Assembly: GCA_045637805.1 (NCBI GenBank)
Contig: JAZUAE010000018.1
Location: 1-64,000 of the forward strand
DNA from: CAKVLG01 sp045637805
GTDB taxonomy: Bacteria; Bacillota; Clostridia; Christensenellales; UBA1242
Reading direction: 5' to 3'
DNA length: 64,000 bases
Shown here: piece by piece, positions 51,166-58,593 of the stretch
Layout of the letters: the number at the start of each line of letters is the position of its first letter
How positions within the stretch are numbered: the first letter of the stretch is position 1
The notes under the pieces: model-generated
The model's input: the letters and a program-made list of their open reading frames with translations, nothing else
Told to the model about the DNA's origin: nothing
The model's database searches: none
Made by a program: the position numbers and the translations under genes

Positions 51166-51601
51166 TCTTTTTTCTCCAATATTCTCTAATGTGTAAGCGT
51201 GTATGCTCACTCCTTGTCATCACTTGAAGATTGCTTGGTTTGTTGTTTAATGGGTTGCCATCAACATGGTGAACCACTTCATCACTTTCTAGTGGTCTAC
51301 CGAGTTTTAGGCGCATTATTTTTCTGTGTTCAACTTCTCCTAATTGCTTGTTGTAGGTATGCACTTCTTTTCCTTTTCGGTCTTTTGCATTTATTCTTCT
51401 ATTTCTCATTGCAAACCTTTGCTCTAGTGTCCTACCTTTTGCATTCATAGGATTTTCAGTTATGTTGTAGGTTGTAAATCTTTTTGAGTTAAAGTTGTTC
51501 ATGCACTGGCGACAACAGAAGTTCATCTTTTTCATACTTCTTGCATCTTTTACGAACAACTTTCCACACTCATCACAAGGCAACATCACTTCTTTTTTCA
51601 T
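51152..51601 (-). CDS. HNH homing-type endonuclease inserted in the helicase gene
   Basis: 149 residues from ATG 51601; an in-frame GTG at 51607 is also possible. N-terminal zinc site LPCDECGKLF...FCCRQC; HNH core DEVVHHVDGNPLNNKPSNLQ then VMTRSEHTRLH. It overlaps the helicase start region by 14 bases and the helicase N-terminal piece by four. Its footprint fills the whole gap, leaving no room for a self-splicing intron. Confidence 0.88.
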   Translation of the reverse strand: MKKEVMLPCDECGKLFVKDARSMKKMNFCCRQCMNNFNSKRFTTYNITENPMNAKGRTLEQRFAMRNRRINAKDRKGKEVHTYNKQLGEVEHRKIMRLKLGRPLESDEVVHHVDGNPLNNKPSNLQVMTRSEHTRLHIREYWRKKNGRN

Positions 51602-51675
51602 AAGCACCCCAACACTTTCAAAGCAAACTTGAAAGCTTCTAGTTGGTGTTTATATGGCTTTACTTTAATTGGCAT
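51598..51675 (-). pseudogene. Detached N-terminal piece of the helicase
   Basis: 25 codons from ATG 51675: MPIKVKPYKHQLEAFKFALK, then VLGCL and TGA. KPYKHQ...AFKFAL is the start of this phage helicase family (motif Q). The ATG overlaps the end of the preceding gene by 11 bases, the normal phage junction. The stop overlaps the HNH start. Confidence 0.75.
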
Positions 51676-52012
51676 TGAATAAGAAGTTTTCTTTAAGGAT
51701 GGACAACAATTCTCCAACTGTGATTTCGTTGTATTCAAACCCCATAGCCTCCCAATCAATAATGTCAATCAAGTGATCATAGCCAATGTGTTTTGCTAGT
51801 TTTAGTGCTGACAGGTATCCTACCTTTGCACCTTTTTTAAATAAACTATCTGTTGTAAATGTGTCTGCTTGCTCAACACCGTATTCTCCATCTTCTTTTG
51901 AATAATAGATTTCTCCAGTGTTTAGCACTTCGACAAGGTCTTGCTTGCTTACTCCATGTTCTTTTAGGTAATCAGCAAGTTTCTCCCCGTCAATAATCAT
52001 TTCATCGTTCAT
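51665..52012 (-). CDS. Phage early protein, unknown
   Basis: 115 residues, acidic. Begins MNDEMIIDGEKLADYLKEHG with a helix resembling a small DNA-binding or adaptor motif (KQDLVEVLNTGEIYYSKEDG). Overlaps the previous gene by ATGA. No family recognised. Confidence 0.5.
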   Translation of the reverse strand: MNDEMIIDGEKLADYLKEHGVSKQDLVEVLNTGEIYYSKEDGEYGVEQADTFTTDSLFKKGAKVGYLSALKLAKHIGYDHLIDIIDWEAMGFEYNEITVGELLSILKENFLFNAN

Positions 52013-52374
52013 TTCTCTACTCCTGCTAATTTTGTAGGTAGTGAGTATTCTTGGATTAAAGACTCCAATAATTCCTGGTCAACATCTTCGCCACCTAACT
52101 TCTGCAAAAGTCGAAGTGCCTTTTCTATGAGTTGCAGCTCATCATTTGACCTTATTTTCCCTTGATGTAGGTAGTTCTCATCCAACTTTACTCCACCATT
52201 TTTGTTTCCACAGAAAGTCTGAATAGGATAACGATATGAAAGTGATTGTATATGGCTTCTAACTGTTCTTTCTGAAACTTCTACTTTGTCTGCTATCTCT
52301 TGCATTTTGTGTAATTTGCAATCTGATAAAATGTTTAATATGTCAGCAGTTATGCTTGTATATTTCAAATCCAT
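52009..52374 (-). CDS. HTH early regulator
   Basis: 121 residues with an N-terminal HTH_11/DeoR-type winged helix (DCKLHKMQEIADKVEVSERT, VRSHIQSLSYRYPIQTF). The C-terminus is helical. First gene of the early operon with a perfect AGGAGGTGA nine bases before ATG 52374. Confidence 0.7.
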   Translation of the reverse strand: MDLKYTSITADILNILSDCKLHKMQEIADKVEVSERTVRSHIQSLSYRYPIQTFCGNKNGGVKLDENYLHQGKIRSNDELQLIEKALRLLQKLGGEDVDQELLESLIQEYSLPTKLAGVEK

Positions 52375-52430
52375 TTCGTTATCTCACCTCCTTTTTTTCT
52401 GTTTCAACGCCTTAACTTTAGCAAAAGTAT

Positions 52431-52449
52431 TCGGAAACCATCTTTCCGA
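52431..52449 (-). promoter_or_regulatory. Operator-like inverted repeat before the early operon
   Basis: TCGGAAA-CCATC-TTTCCGA, seven-base arms with a 5-base centre, about 60-75 bases upstream of ATG 52374. Likely target of a phage repressor; no clear -35/-10 pair was seen. Confidence 0.45.
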
Positions 52450-52506
52450 GTAGTTCAACTTTTTTTATTTTTTTTGAAAATTTTTTAATTGTTTTTGCAA
52501 TAAAAA

Positions 52507-52554
52507 ATCCCAAGTCGTTTAGGGCGCAAAGTACCCCCTTCACTGACTTGGGAT
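52507..52554 (-). terminator. Long-loop terminator 1 of the twin pair
   Basis: ATCCCAAGTC pairs with GACTTGGGAT, with T-run on the minus strand. The 28-base loop contains GGGGGTAC...GCGCCC, which can form an inner hairpin. Confidence 0.75.
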
Positions 52555-52666
52555 GTCAAATTAACATTTATATAAATATGTAGGTTAAAAGTGTCTTGTA
52601 TCAATACGCAAAACCCTCCAATCTACTTACAGATTATTTATCTTGCGTACAATATCTACTATAATT

Positions 52667-52691
52667 TTACAACACACTACGTGTGTTGTAA
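52667..52691. terminator. Perfect palindrome with T-run
   Basis: TTACAACACAC-TAC-GTGTGTTGTAA, followed on the plus strand by seven T. It could end a plus-strand transcript or serve as an operator. Confidence 0.6.
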
Positions 52692-52756
52692 TTTTTTTAT
52701 AAATAGTTTTATTTTTGTTTTAACACTACTTTTGTCGTTTAATGTAAATAAAAAAA

Positions 52757-52802
52757 ATCCCAAGTGCTATGCCTCATTTTCTATAGGCAAAACTCTTGGG
52801 TT
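52757..52802 (-). terminator. Long-loop terminator 2 of the twin pair
   Basis: CCCAAG pairs with CTTGGG around a long loop that contains GCCTATAG/AGGC, with T-run TTTTTTTT on the minus strand. It ends the transcript of the gene at 52840. Confidence 0.7.
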
Positions 52803-52839
52803 TCATCTTCATTTATATAAGGAACTCTTAGGTTCTCTA

Positions 52840-53037
52840 TTAAGCTGGCTTTACTTCATATGTTACATATACTAAGTTTTTACATTTAACACACTTTAAT
52901 GTTTCCAGCATATCATCTTCTTTTTCATTAACTGGTCTATTGCATAATGTTCTACTTACAGCCCTTTTATTTTTGAAGAACCGAATCGCCAAACATCTTC
53001 CACAAATAGGACAATGAACTTTTGTTTCAAATTTCAT
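52840..53037 (-). CDS. Small zinc-ribbon protein (Com-like)
   Basis: 65 residues from ATG 53037 with AGGAGG seven bases upstream. Two cysteine pairs, HCPICGRCLAIRF and LKCVKCKNLVYV, give a zinc ribbon as in phage Com translation regulators and related early proteins. It follows the LexA-like gene by 10 bases and is probably transcribed with it. Confidence 0.65.
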   Translation of the reverse strand: MKFETKVHCPICGRCLAIRFFKNKRAVSRTLCNRPVNEKEDDMLETLKCVKCKNLVYVTYEVKPA

Positions 53038-53047
53038 TTTTCGCCTC

Positions 53048-53644
53048 CTAAACATTATGTATTATTTGTTTTACAACTCCTTGGATTTGAATTTCATCAA
53101 CAACAATGTCATTATATTTAGGATTTTCTGGATGTAAACGATATTTCCCATTTTCTTTATAATACCTTTTTACGGTTGCAGAATCATCAATAAGAGCAAC
53201 AACTATATCTCCATTTTCTGCCGTATTCGATATGCGAGCAATGATTAAATCCCCATTAAAAATCCCTACTCCTGTCATACTATCTCCACAAGCATTAAGA
53301 ATCATAACAGGTTCTGTTCCAAATATTGAAGTTGGCAATCTAAAAGTTTCCTCTATATTTTGCTCAGCCAATATTGGTGAACCACATGCAATATTTCCAA
53401 CCAATGGGGCTACAATGGTTTTACCTGTGCTTAAGTGAGATGGTATAACTATTTTTCCAAGTGAATTTTGCTCTATTTGTCCTCTATCTTTTAAAATCAT
53501 CACATACTTTTGAGCCGTAGCAAGGCTAGGGAAACTAACAGCCTTTGCAATTTGTCTAAAGGATGGAGACATTCCTTCTTTTTGCTGGAAATTTTTTATA
53601 AAAACTAGGACTTCTTGAACTTTATCTTCTCTTATGACTTTCAT
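53048..53644 (-). CDS. LexA-like repressor with S24 autoprotease
   Basis: 198 residues from ATG 53644 (AGGAGAAGGAT upstream). N-terminal winged helix (SPSFRQIAKAVSFPSLATAQ), cleavage site VGNIACGSPIL (Cys-Gly instead of Ala-Gly), serine in GDSMTGVGIFNGD and lysine in DDSATVKRYY. DNA damage would trigger RecA-aided self-cleavage and lift repression. Two SOS-type boxes lie in its own promoter. It may be a phage repressor or a captured host LexA. Confidence 0.9.
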   Translation of the reverse strand: MKVIREDKVQEVLVFIKNFQQKEGMSPSFRQIAKAVSFPSLATAQKYVMILKDRGQIEQNSLGKIVIPSHLSTGKTIVAPLVGNIACGSPILAEQNIEETFRLPTSIFGTEPVMILNACGDSMTGVGIFNGDLIIARISNTAENGDIVVALIDDSATVKRYYKENGKYRLHPENPKYNDIVVDEIQIQGVVKQIIHNV

Positions 53645-53666
53645 ATCCTTCTCCTGGAGTTTTAAG

Positions 53667-53721
53667 CGAACACATTGTTCGTTTATGTTTGAATTATAGA
53701 ACATTTGTTTGATAAATGCAA
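53667..53721 (-). promoter_or_regulatory. SOS-regulated promoter of the LexA-like gene
   Basis: Minus strand TTGCAT (53721-53716), 17 bases, TATAAT (53698-53693). The spacer contains AAACAAATGTTC (53710-53699), one mismatch from the Bacillota SOS box GAAC-N4-GTTC. A second, CGAAC-N5-GTTCG (53667-53681), overlaps the transcribed leader. Confidence 0.75.
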
Positions 53722-53748
53722 GTGGTTTTAATAATTTCTTAAAAAAAA

Positions 53749-53768
53749 GATGCGATTTTTGTCGCATC
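53749..53768 (-). terminator. Terminator of the sulfur-gene pair
   Basis: GATGCGA-CAAAAA-TCGCATC followed by eight T on the minus strand, right after the cysteine desulfurase stop. Confidence 0.9.
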
Positions 53769-53769
53769 C

Positions 53770-54903
53770 TTATTTTATCTTTTTATTTAATTGTTTAATC
53801 GCTTTATGCAATGCCCTAAATTCCCTTGCTTTTGTAAATAAACCTACACTAAATCTTATTGTTCCTGCTGGATATGTACCAAGAGTCTTATGTGCAAGTG
53901 GACTGCATTGCAACCCTATTCTTACTGCTATGTTTCTTTTATTAAAAAATTCTTCATAATTATCTGGCTGATACTTTGTAGGTACACACGACACTATTGT
54001 TGTTGCATTATCTATGTATAATGGTTTTAGGACTGTTGATTTGCTTAGTATTTTTTTTAATTTCTCAAAGGTTTTTCTTTCCTTTTTTTCAATCTTATCC
54101 CTACCCATTTTTAGCAAATACTTCGTACTATAATATAAACTAAAAATACCATTAATGTTTTGTGTACCTGGTTCTAATCTTGTTGGCATTTCCTTTGGCA
54201 TTTCTTCATTTGCCGAGTCAACCCCTGTTCCGCCTTGAATAATATCTTTTATTTTTATGCCCTTGCGAATAATCGCTCCACCTATTCCTGTAAATCCATA
54301 AAGTGTTTTATGCCCTGCAAAAATTGCCACATCTATGTTATTGTTTTGTAGGTTTGTTTTTACTACTCCACAGGATTGAGCCATATCTAATATAGTCATA
54401 GCACCTTGCTTTTTCGCACATTCAAAGACATTTTCATATTTTTGTATGACTCCGCAAACATTACTAACATGACATACTATAACTAAATCTGGTTTTTGCT
54501 CTTGAAATTGCTTTCTTATTTTTGCAATATCTAATTGGTATCCATTTGTGGAAAGCATCTTAATCTCAATTTTATAATCTCTCTTTATCTGGTTGACTAC
54601 TCTTAATACAGCATTATGTTCAAACTTTGAAATGTAAATTGTTTTTATTTTTGTGTAATCTAAACCTTTTAGTATTTGATTTGTCATATAGGTTGCTGAT
54701 TGGCAAAAAGCGACTTCATAGTTATCACTAACACCTACAAGCTTCTTTATGTTTTTTCTTGTAGTTTCCACTATTTCTTTACACTTGCTTTGATTGTTCC
54801 CTCTTGATAGATTTGCACCATATTTTTTATATGCTTTGGCTGCATTGTAAACCACCCTCGGTTTCCTAAATGTAGTCGATGCATTATCAAAGTAATTTAT
54901 CAT
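53770..54903 (-). CDS. Cysteine desulfurase family protein
   Basis: 377 residues, class V aminotransferase fold with PLP. Features: MINYFDNASTTFRKP at the start, PLP-lysine in AGHKTLYGFTGIGG (about 205), and the catalytic cysteine in VRIGLQCSPLAHKTLGTYPA (about 340), which places it in the TIGR01977-like (EF2568) group. It would take sulfur from cysteine as a persulfide. Its start overlaps the stop of the PAPS-reductase-like gene (ATGA), so the two are made together; that enzyme is the likely sulfur acceptor, as DndA serves DndC. Confidence 0.9.
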   Translation of the reverse strand: MINYFDNASTTFRKPRVVYNAAKAYKKYGANLSRGNNQSKCKEIVETTRKNIKKLVGVSDNYEVAFCQSATYMTNQILKGLDYTKIKTIYISKFEHNAVLRVVNQIKRDYKIEIKMLSTNGYQLDIAKIRKQFQEQKPDLVIVCHVSNVCGVIQKYENVFECAKKQGAMTILDMAQSCGVVKTNLQNNNIDVAIFAGHKTLYGFTGIGGAIIRKGIKIKDIIQGGTGVDSANEEMPKEMPTRLEPGTQNINGIFSLYYSTKYLLKMGRDKIEKKERKTFEKLKKILSKSTVLKPLYIDNATTIVSCVPTKYQPDNYEEFFNKRNIAVRIGLQCSPLAHKTLGTYPAGTIRFSVGLFTKAREFRALHKAIKQLNKKIK

Positions 54904-56540
54904 GCATCCCTCCTAGTTCGTAAGTATCTGCACATTAAGCATCCACCAGGTATGTATTTTGATGATACACACATTTGGCAGTGTCTGCATTTATTTTCAT
55001 CTATTGAATAACCATTTTTATCTATTGTTATGGCATTGAACGAGCAAACCCCTTCGCACTTCAAACATTGTTTGCAAGCATTGTGCTTTATAATTTGATG
55101 TGAAATGTTTCTATGCAATATGTTATGGTTTTTTACATTAAGTGTAACTATTTTTACTTTGTAGGTATTGAGTGGTTGTATTGATATTATTGGAACTCCA
55201 CTTTTACTATCTAAAACAATTTTTTCATTGATCTCACTATTGCCATCTATCACTTGCCCAAAAGGTACAAATAACTTAAAGAAATTTTCTCCAAGTGGTT
55301 TTGTAAGTTCATAAATTTTACCATTTTCCTGTACTGTGCAGTTTTGGTTTACTAGCTTTACTGTTTTTGCTTCTGCTAGACCTTGACCACCCTGTCTTGA
55401 CTTCCAAGCACCTGCTTTTATATAGTTTTCTGGCTCATCCTTTTCTATCTTCTTTGCAAAATCAACCAAGAACTTATACCATTTTTCATATTTCTTGCTC
55501 ATATAAATTTTTGCAAGTAGTTCTGAAATATCCGAAGCATTTGGGCAACACCAACAACCAACCCTTGAATAGCCTAGTTTGTAGGCATCATTGAAATCTA
55601 TTTTATTCGCTAGAATATAAAGCCAAATTTCAAATTCGTTCCAATAAAATATCGGAGAACAAACTCTTTGATTTGATATTTTTTTGTTTTCAGCCTTATC
55701 TTCTGTTCTATTATATTTACTTCTAGTTACTGACTCATTTTTGCGTATTCCATAAAATGTTAAGATATGTTTATTTCCAAAGACCTTATTCATTGTTCTA
55801 TTAACAGCACCTGTCTTAAAGGTATAACAACACCATCTTGACATTCTTGATGGAGGTCCTATTTTCTCTGCCATTTTATAAAAGTCATTATCGTTGTTTC
55901 TTGCTGTTATGATTTCTATCTCTTTGTTCTTTTTTAACCTTTCAATATACTCGTAAGTTAGGTCATGTTCCAATGTTGTATCGCCAAAAATGTGTTTAAT
56001 TCTCTTACCTTTTAATGCTTGAACAACAAGGTCTGCTGTTACTGTGCTATCTTTCCCACCTGAAAATGATATCATTACATCTCTTTCACTAAAATTATGA
56101 GCTTCTTTTCTAATGTAAGTATGAGCTTCTTTTGTTATTTCAGCCAAGTGTTCTGAGTTTGCTTTTATAAACAATTCCATTGACTGATTAAAAACTTTGA
56201 AATCATATTTTTCACTTTTAAGTTTCTTTTTCAGCATGTTAGAGTCTGCATCAACTATCACTTTGTTCGGCAATTTTAAAGCTTCGCCATTTACATAATA
56301 GGCAATTTTTCCTTTCCAAACTGGTGCATTAATAAATTGACCCTCTTTACCTATAAGTATTTCAATTAATGCTCGTTCAGCAGGAAACACTGGTCTTATA
56401 TCCGTCGTAAGTTTCTTTAACCTTTTATTGCAGATTGGGCAAATCTTATCTTGCTTATCGATTCGAATAACTGGCACTTCACAATGTTTGCACCAATAAA
56501 TAAAAGTTTTTTCTTCTGTATTAGTTTCTATATTCCACAT
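54900..56540 (-). CDS. PAPS-reductase-like ATP pyrophosphatase with zinc ribbon and ferredoxin domain
   Basis: 546 residues from ATG 56540 (GGAGG four bases upstream). Order: zinc ribbon (WCKHCEVPV...CPICNKRL, about 15-45); a linker domain about 50-125; ATP-pyrophosphatase core with SFSGGKDSTVTADLV (about 160); two cysteine segments MSRWCCYTFKTG and VGCWCCPNASD; and a C-terminal 4Fe-4S part, CKQCLKCEGVCSFNAI and CRHCQMCVSS. Family members activate a substrate with ATP for sulfur insertion or reduction; DndC is the DNA phosphorothioation member, and archaeal relatives carry the same zinc and ferredoxin ends. The target here, DNA or RNA, is unknown. Confidence 0.88.
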   Translation of the reverse strand: MWNIETNTEEKTFIYWCKHCEVPVIRIDKQDKICPICNKRLKKLTTDIRPVFPAERALIEILIGKEGQFINAPVWKGKIAYYVNGEALKLPNKVIVDADSNMLKKKLKSEKYDFKVFNQSMELFIKANSEHLAEITKEAHTYIRKEAHNFSERDVMISFSGGKDSTVTADLVVQALKGKRIKHIFGDTTLEHDLTYEYIERLKKNKEIEIITARNNDNDFYKMAEKIGPPSRMSRWCCYTFKTGAVNRTMNKVFGNKHILTFYGIRKNESVTRSKYNRTEDKAENKKISNQRVCSPIFYWNEFEIWLYILANKIDFNDAYKLGYSRVGCWCCPNASDISELLAKIYMSKKYEKWYKFLVDFAKKIEKDEPENYIKAGAWKSRQGGQGLAEAKTVKLVNQNCTVQENGKIYELTKPLGENFFKLFVPFGQVIDGNSEINEKIVLDSKSGVPIISIQPLNTYKVKIVTLNVKNHNILHRNISHQIIKHNACKQCLKCEGVCSFNAITIDKNGYSIDENKCRHCQMCVSSKYIPGGCLMCRYLRTRRDA

Positions 56541-56555
56541 AAAACCTCCGCAACA

Positions 56556-56596
56556 AAAAAGCACCAAAACAAACTTGTTTTTGGTACTTTTTAAAG
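56556..56596 (-). terminator. Terminator between helicase and sulfur genes
   Basis: Minus strand GTACCAAAAACA pairs with TGTTTTGGTGC (one bulged A, one G-T), then TTTTTTG. It shows that the helicase-nuclease pair and the sulfur pair are at least partly separate transcripts. Confidence 0.7.
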
Positions 56597-56610
56597 TCCT
56601 TTTTATTTAA

Positions 56611-58593
56611 TTATAACACCTTAGATTCCAAAACCCATCGAATGTATGACACATAATTCGGATTTTCTTTTATAAAATACTTGATTTTATCTTCATCATA
56701 CTTATTGGACAGAATTAATTTTTCTCTCGCTCTTGTGCAAGCAACATATAGAAGTCTGAGTTCTTCTTCTAAATTATTAATTATTTGTCTATATCTAATA
56801 GTTTCAAAATACTTATCTTCTTTTATTGTATAATTACTTAAAACCATTGCATTTTTATTAAAACAAATCATATTAACCTGTTCATCAAATTCATATAATT
56901 GATTACTTGCCCTATATAAATTTCGATCAGCATTATGTAATATTACAATATCTGAAGATAAACCTTTGAAAGTATGAATAGTGCTTACAATAATTGGTGC
57001 TTTTGTTACAATCTCAGGTTCTTGCTCCATTTGTTGGGTTTCTATCATCGTATTTAAATAATCAACTATTTGAATATTTGACAAACCTTGACTAGAAAGA
57101 TCTCTAAATATATCCCTGGTTCTATTAATGTTCGCAATATACTGCTCTTTACCTAAGCTAGTGTAAAAATCTGTTATTCTTGACATTTCAATCAACCTAT
57201 TAAGTACATAGTTTATTGATTCTTTCTTGATTTCAAATTTTAAACCATCCAAAATTTCTTTTAAATAAGAGTCATTGAAATACTTAATGCTTGATAAGTA
57301 GTAATCTGTATAGAATAACTCACGAAATTCAATTTCACTATTTGTGATTAGGTATTTTAAAACCTTATAAAGGTCTATGATTGCTCTCGATTTGTAAAGT
57401 GATTTTGATGAATATATCTCAGCATCAAGACCCCTTATTTTTAATTCTGTTACAACCTGATTAACCTCTTTATTTGTCCTACATAAAACAGTAATTTTAT
57501 TATAACATGGCATTTTCTGACATTCAAGATTTTGTGTCACCATTTTTATAATTTCTGCAATACTTTTGTTATAACATATCTCAAAAACACCTTTATTTTT
57601 AGCCTTCTTACCATTACTCTTCAATGGTATGTTTTCGAAATTTAATTTGTTTTTTTGATATCTAAACTTTGAATTAAATATTTTATTAAAAATAGCAATC
57701 AATTCATCATTCGATCTAAAATTTACATCGGCAATTGTTTTTTCTGCTTTATGATTTTTCATTTTTTCTATCAATTGTCTAAAGGCTTGTTTGTCACTAC
57801 CTCTAAATGCATAAATTGATTGTTTTTCATCTCCTACAATAATCAAAGACATATAATTCATTAACGTTTCAAACAATCTCATTTGATCTTTATTTATATC
57901 CTGACATTCATCAACAAATAAGTATTTTATTTCTTCAGCAATTTGTGATGCAATATTTTTATTTTGTACTAGTTGAGCTGCATAATAAAGTAAATCATTG
58001 TTTGTCAAAACATTTTTTTCTCTTTTTGCCTTTTCCATTTCATTATCTAACTGTGCATATAAATCATAGAAATACTGCCTAAAATCATCCCAGAAGTCTT
58101 TCTGATCTTTTTGATTAAGAATAAACCTAATACCCTTATCTTTTGTTTCTTTATAAAAACCTCTCAACACATCTTTTATTATATATGTTGGAATTTTGCT
58201 ACAGATTTCTGAGTTGTAGTTTTTTTCAACGATTTTATCAATAATAGCATTCAATTCATACCCAAATGAATTGATTCTATAATTTGGACTTATCCCTATT
58301 GTCAACCCATGTTCCCTTATAATATCGTCACAAAATGCATGAATTGTTGATATTTTAGTCATATTTAGTTTGTCTAATTGATCTCTTATAGGTAATCCTT
58401 CTTCCCACTGCTCATATAACTTTTGTCTAAGCCTATCTCTCATTTCTTTTGTTGCCTTGTTCGTAAATGTTATTAGAGCAATTTCTGAAATATCAATTTT
58501 CTCTTTAATAATTAGCTGTTCTATCTTTCTTATTATTGATTCCGTCTTTCCGGTTCCAGCACTTGCTATTATATAATTCATTCTTTTAGTCAT
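56611..58593 (-). CDS. UvrD/AddA-like superfamily 1 helicase
   Basis: 660 residues. Motif I IIASAGTGKTESII at residue ~10, Ia LITFTNKATKEM, II LFVDECQDINKDQ, III VGDEKQSIYAFRGSD, IV NFRSNDELI, V VSTIHTFKGLSSDIVIL, VI LLYVACTRAREKL. No C-terminal nuclease domain, so it is about half the size of AddA. It overlaps the next gene upstream (58586) by eight bases. With that gene it makes a helicase-nuclease pair reminiscent of AddAB. Confidence 0.92.
   Translation of the reverse strand: MTKRMNYIIASAGTGKTESIIRKIEQLIIKEKIDISEIALITFTNKATKEMRDRLRQKLYEQWEEGLPIRDQLDKLNMTKISTIHAFCDDIIREHGLTIGISPNYRINSFGYELNAIIDKIVEKNYNSEICSKIPTYIIKDVLRGFYKETKDKGIRFILNQKDQKDFWDDFRQYFYDLYAQLDNEMEKAKREKNVLTNNDLLYYAAQLVQNKNIASQIAEEIKYLFVDECQDINKDQMRLFETLMNYMSLIIVGDEKQSIYAFRGSDKQAFRQLIEKMKNHKAEKTIADVNFRSNDELIAIFNKIFNSKFRYQKNKLNFENIPLKSNGKKAKNKGVFEICYNKSIAEIIKMVTQNLECQKMPCYNKITVLCRTNKEVNQVVTELKIRGLDAEIYSSKSLYKSRAIIDLYKVLKYLITNSEIEFRELFYTDYYLSSIKYFNDSYLKEILDGLKFEIKKESINYVLNRLIEMSRITDFYTSLGKEQYIANINRTRDIFRDLSSQGLSNIQIVDYLNTMIETQQMEQEPEIVTKAPIIVSTIHTFKGLSSDIVILHNADRNLYRASNQLYEFDEQVNMICFNKNAMVLSNYTIKEDKYFETIRYRQIINNLEEELRLLYVACTRAREKLILSNKYDEDKIKYFIKENPNYVSYIRWVLESKVL

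Larger units (their letters stand above)
52375..52839. other. Regulatory gap between the LexA-like region and the early operon
   Basis: 465 bases without a confident gene. It holds an inverted repeat (52431), two look-alike terminators (52507, 52757) and a perfect palindrome (52667). A frame of 39 codons from TTG near 52602 on the minus strand, with GGAGGG before it, runs through the first terminator; its reality is doubtful. Confidence 0.5.

Noticed and set aside
52591..52875. 94-codon plus-strand frame in the regulatory gap
   Set aside because: It crosses terminators and the 3' end of a minus-strand gene, has no ribosome site and has a hydrophobic, AT-driven composition.
53770..56540. A complete Dnd or Ssp phosphorothioation system
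   Set aside because: Only DndA/DndC-like proteins are seen; no DndB, DndD, DndE, SspB or SspD counterparts.
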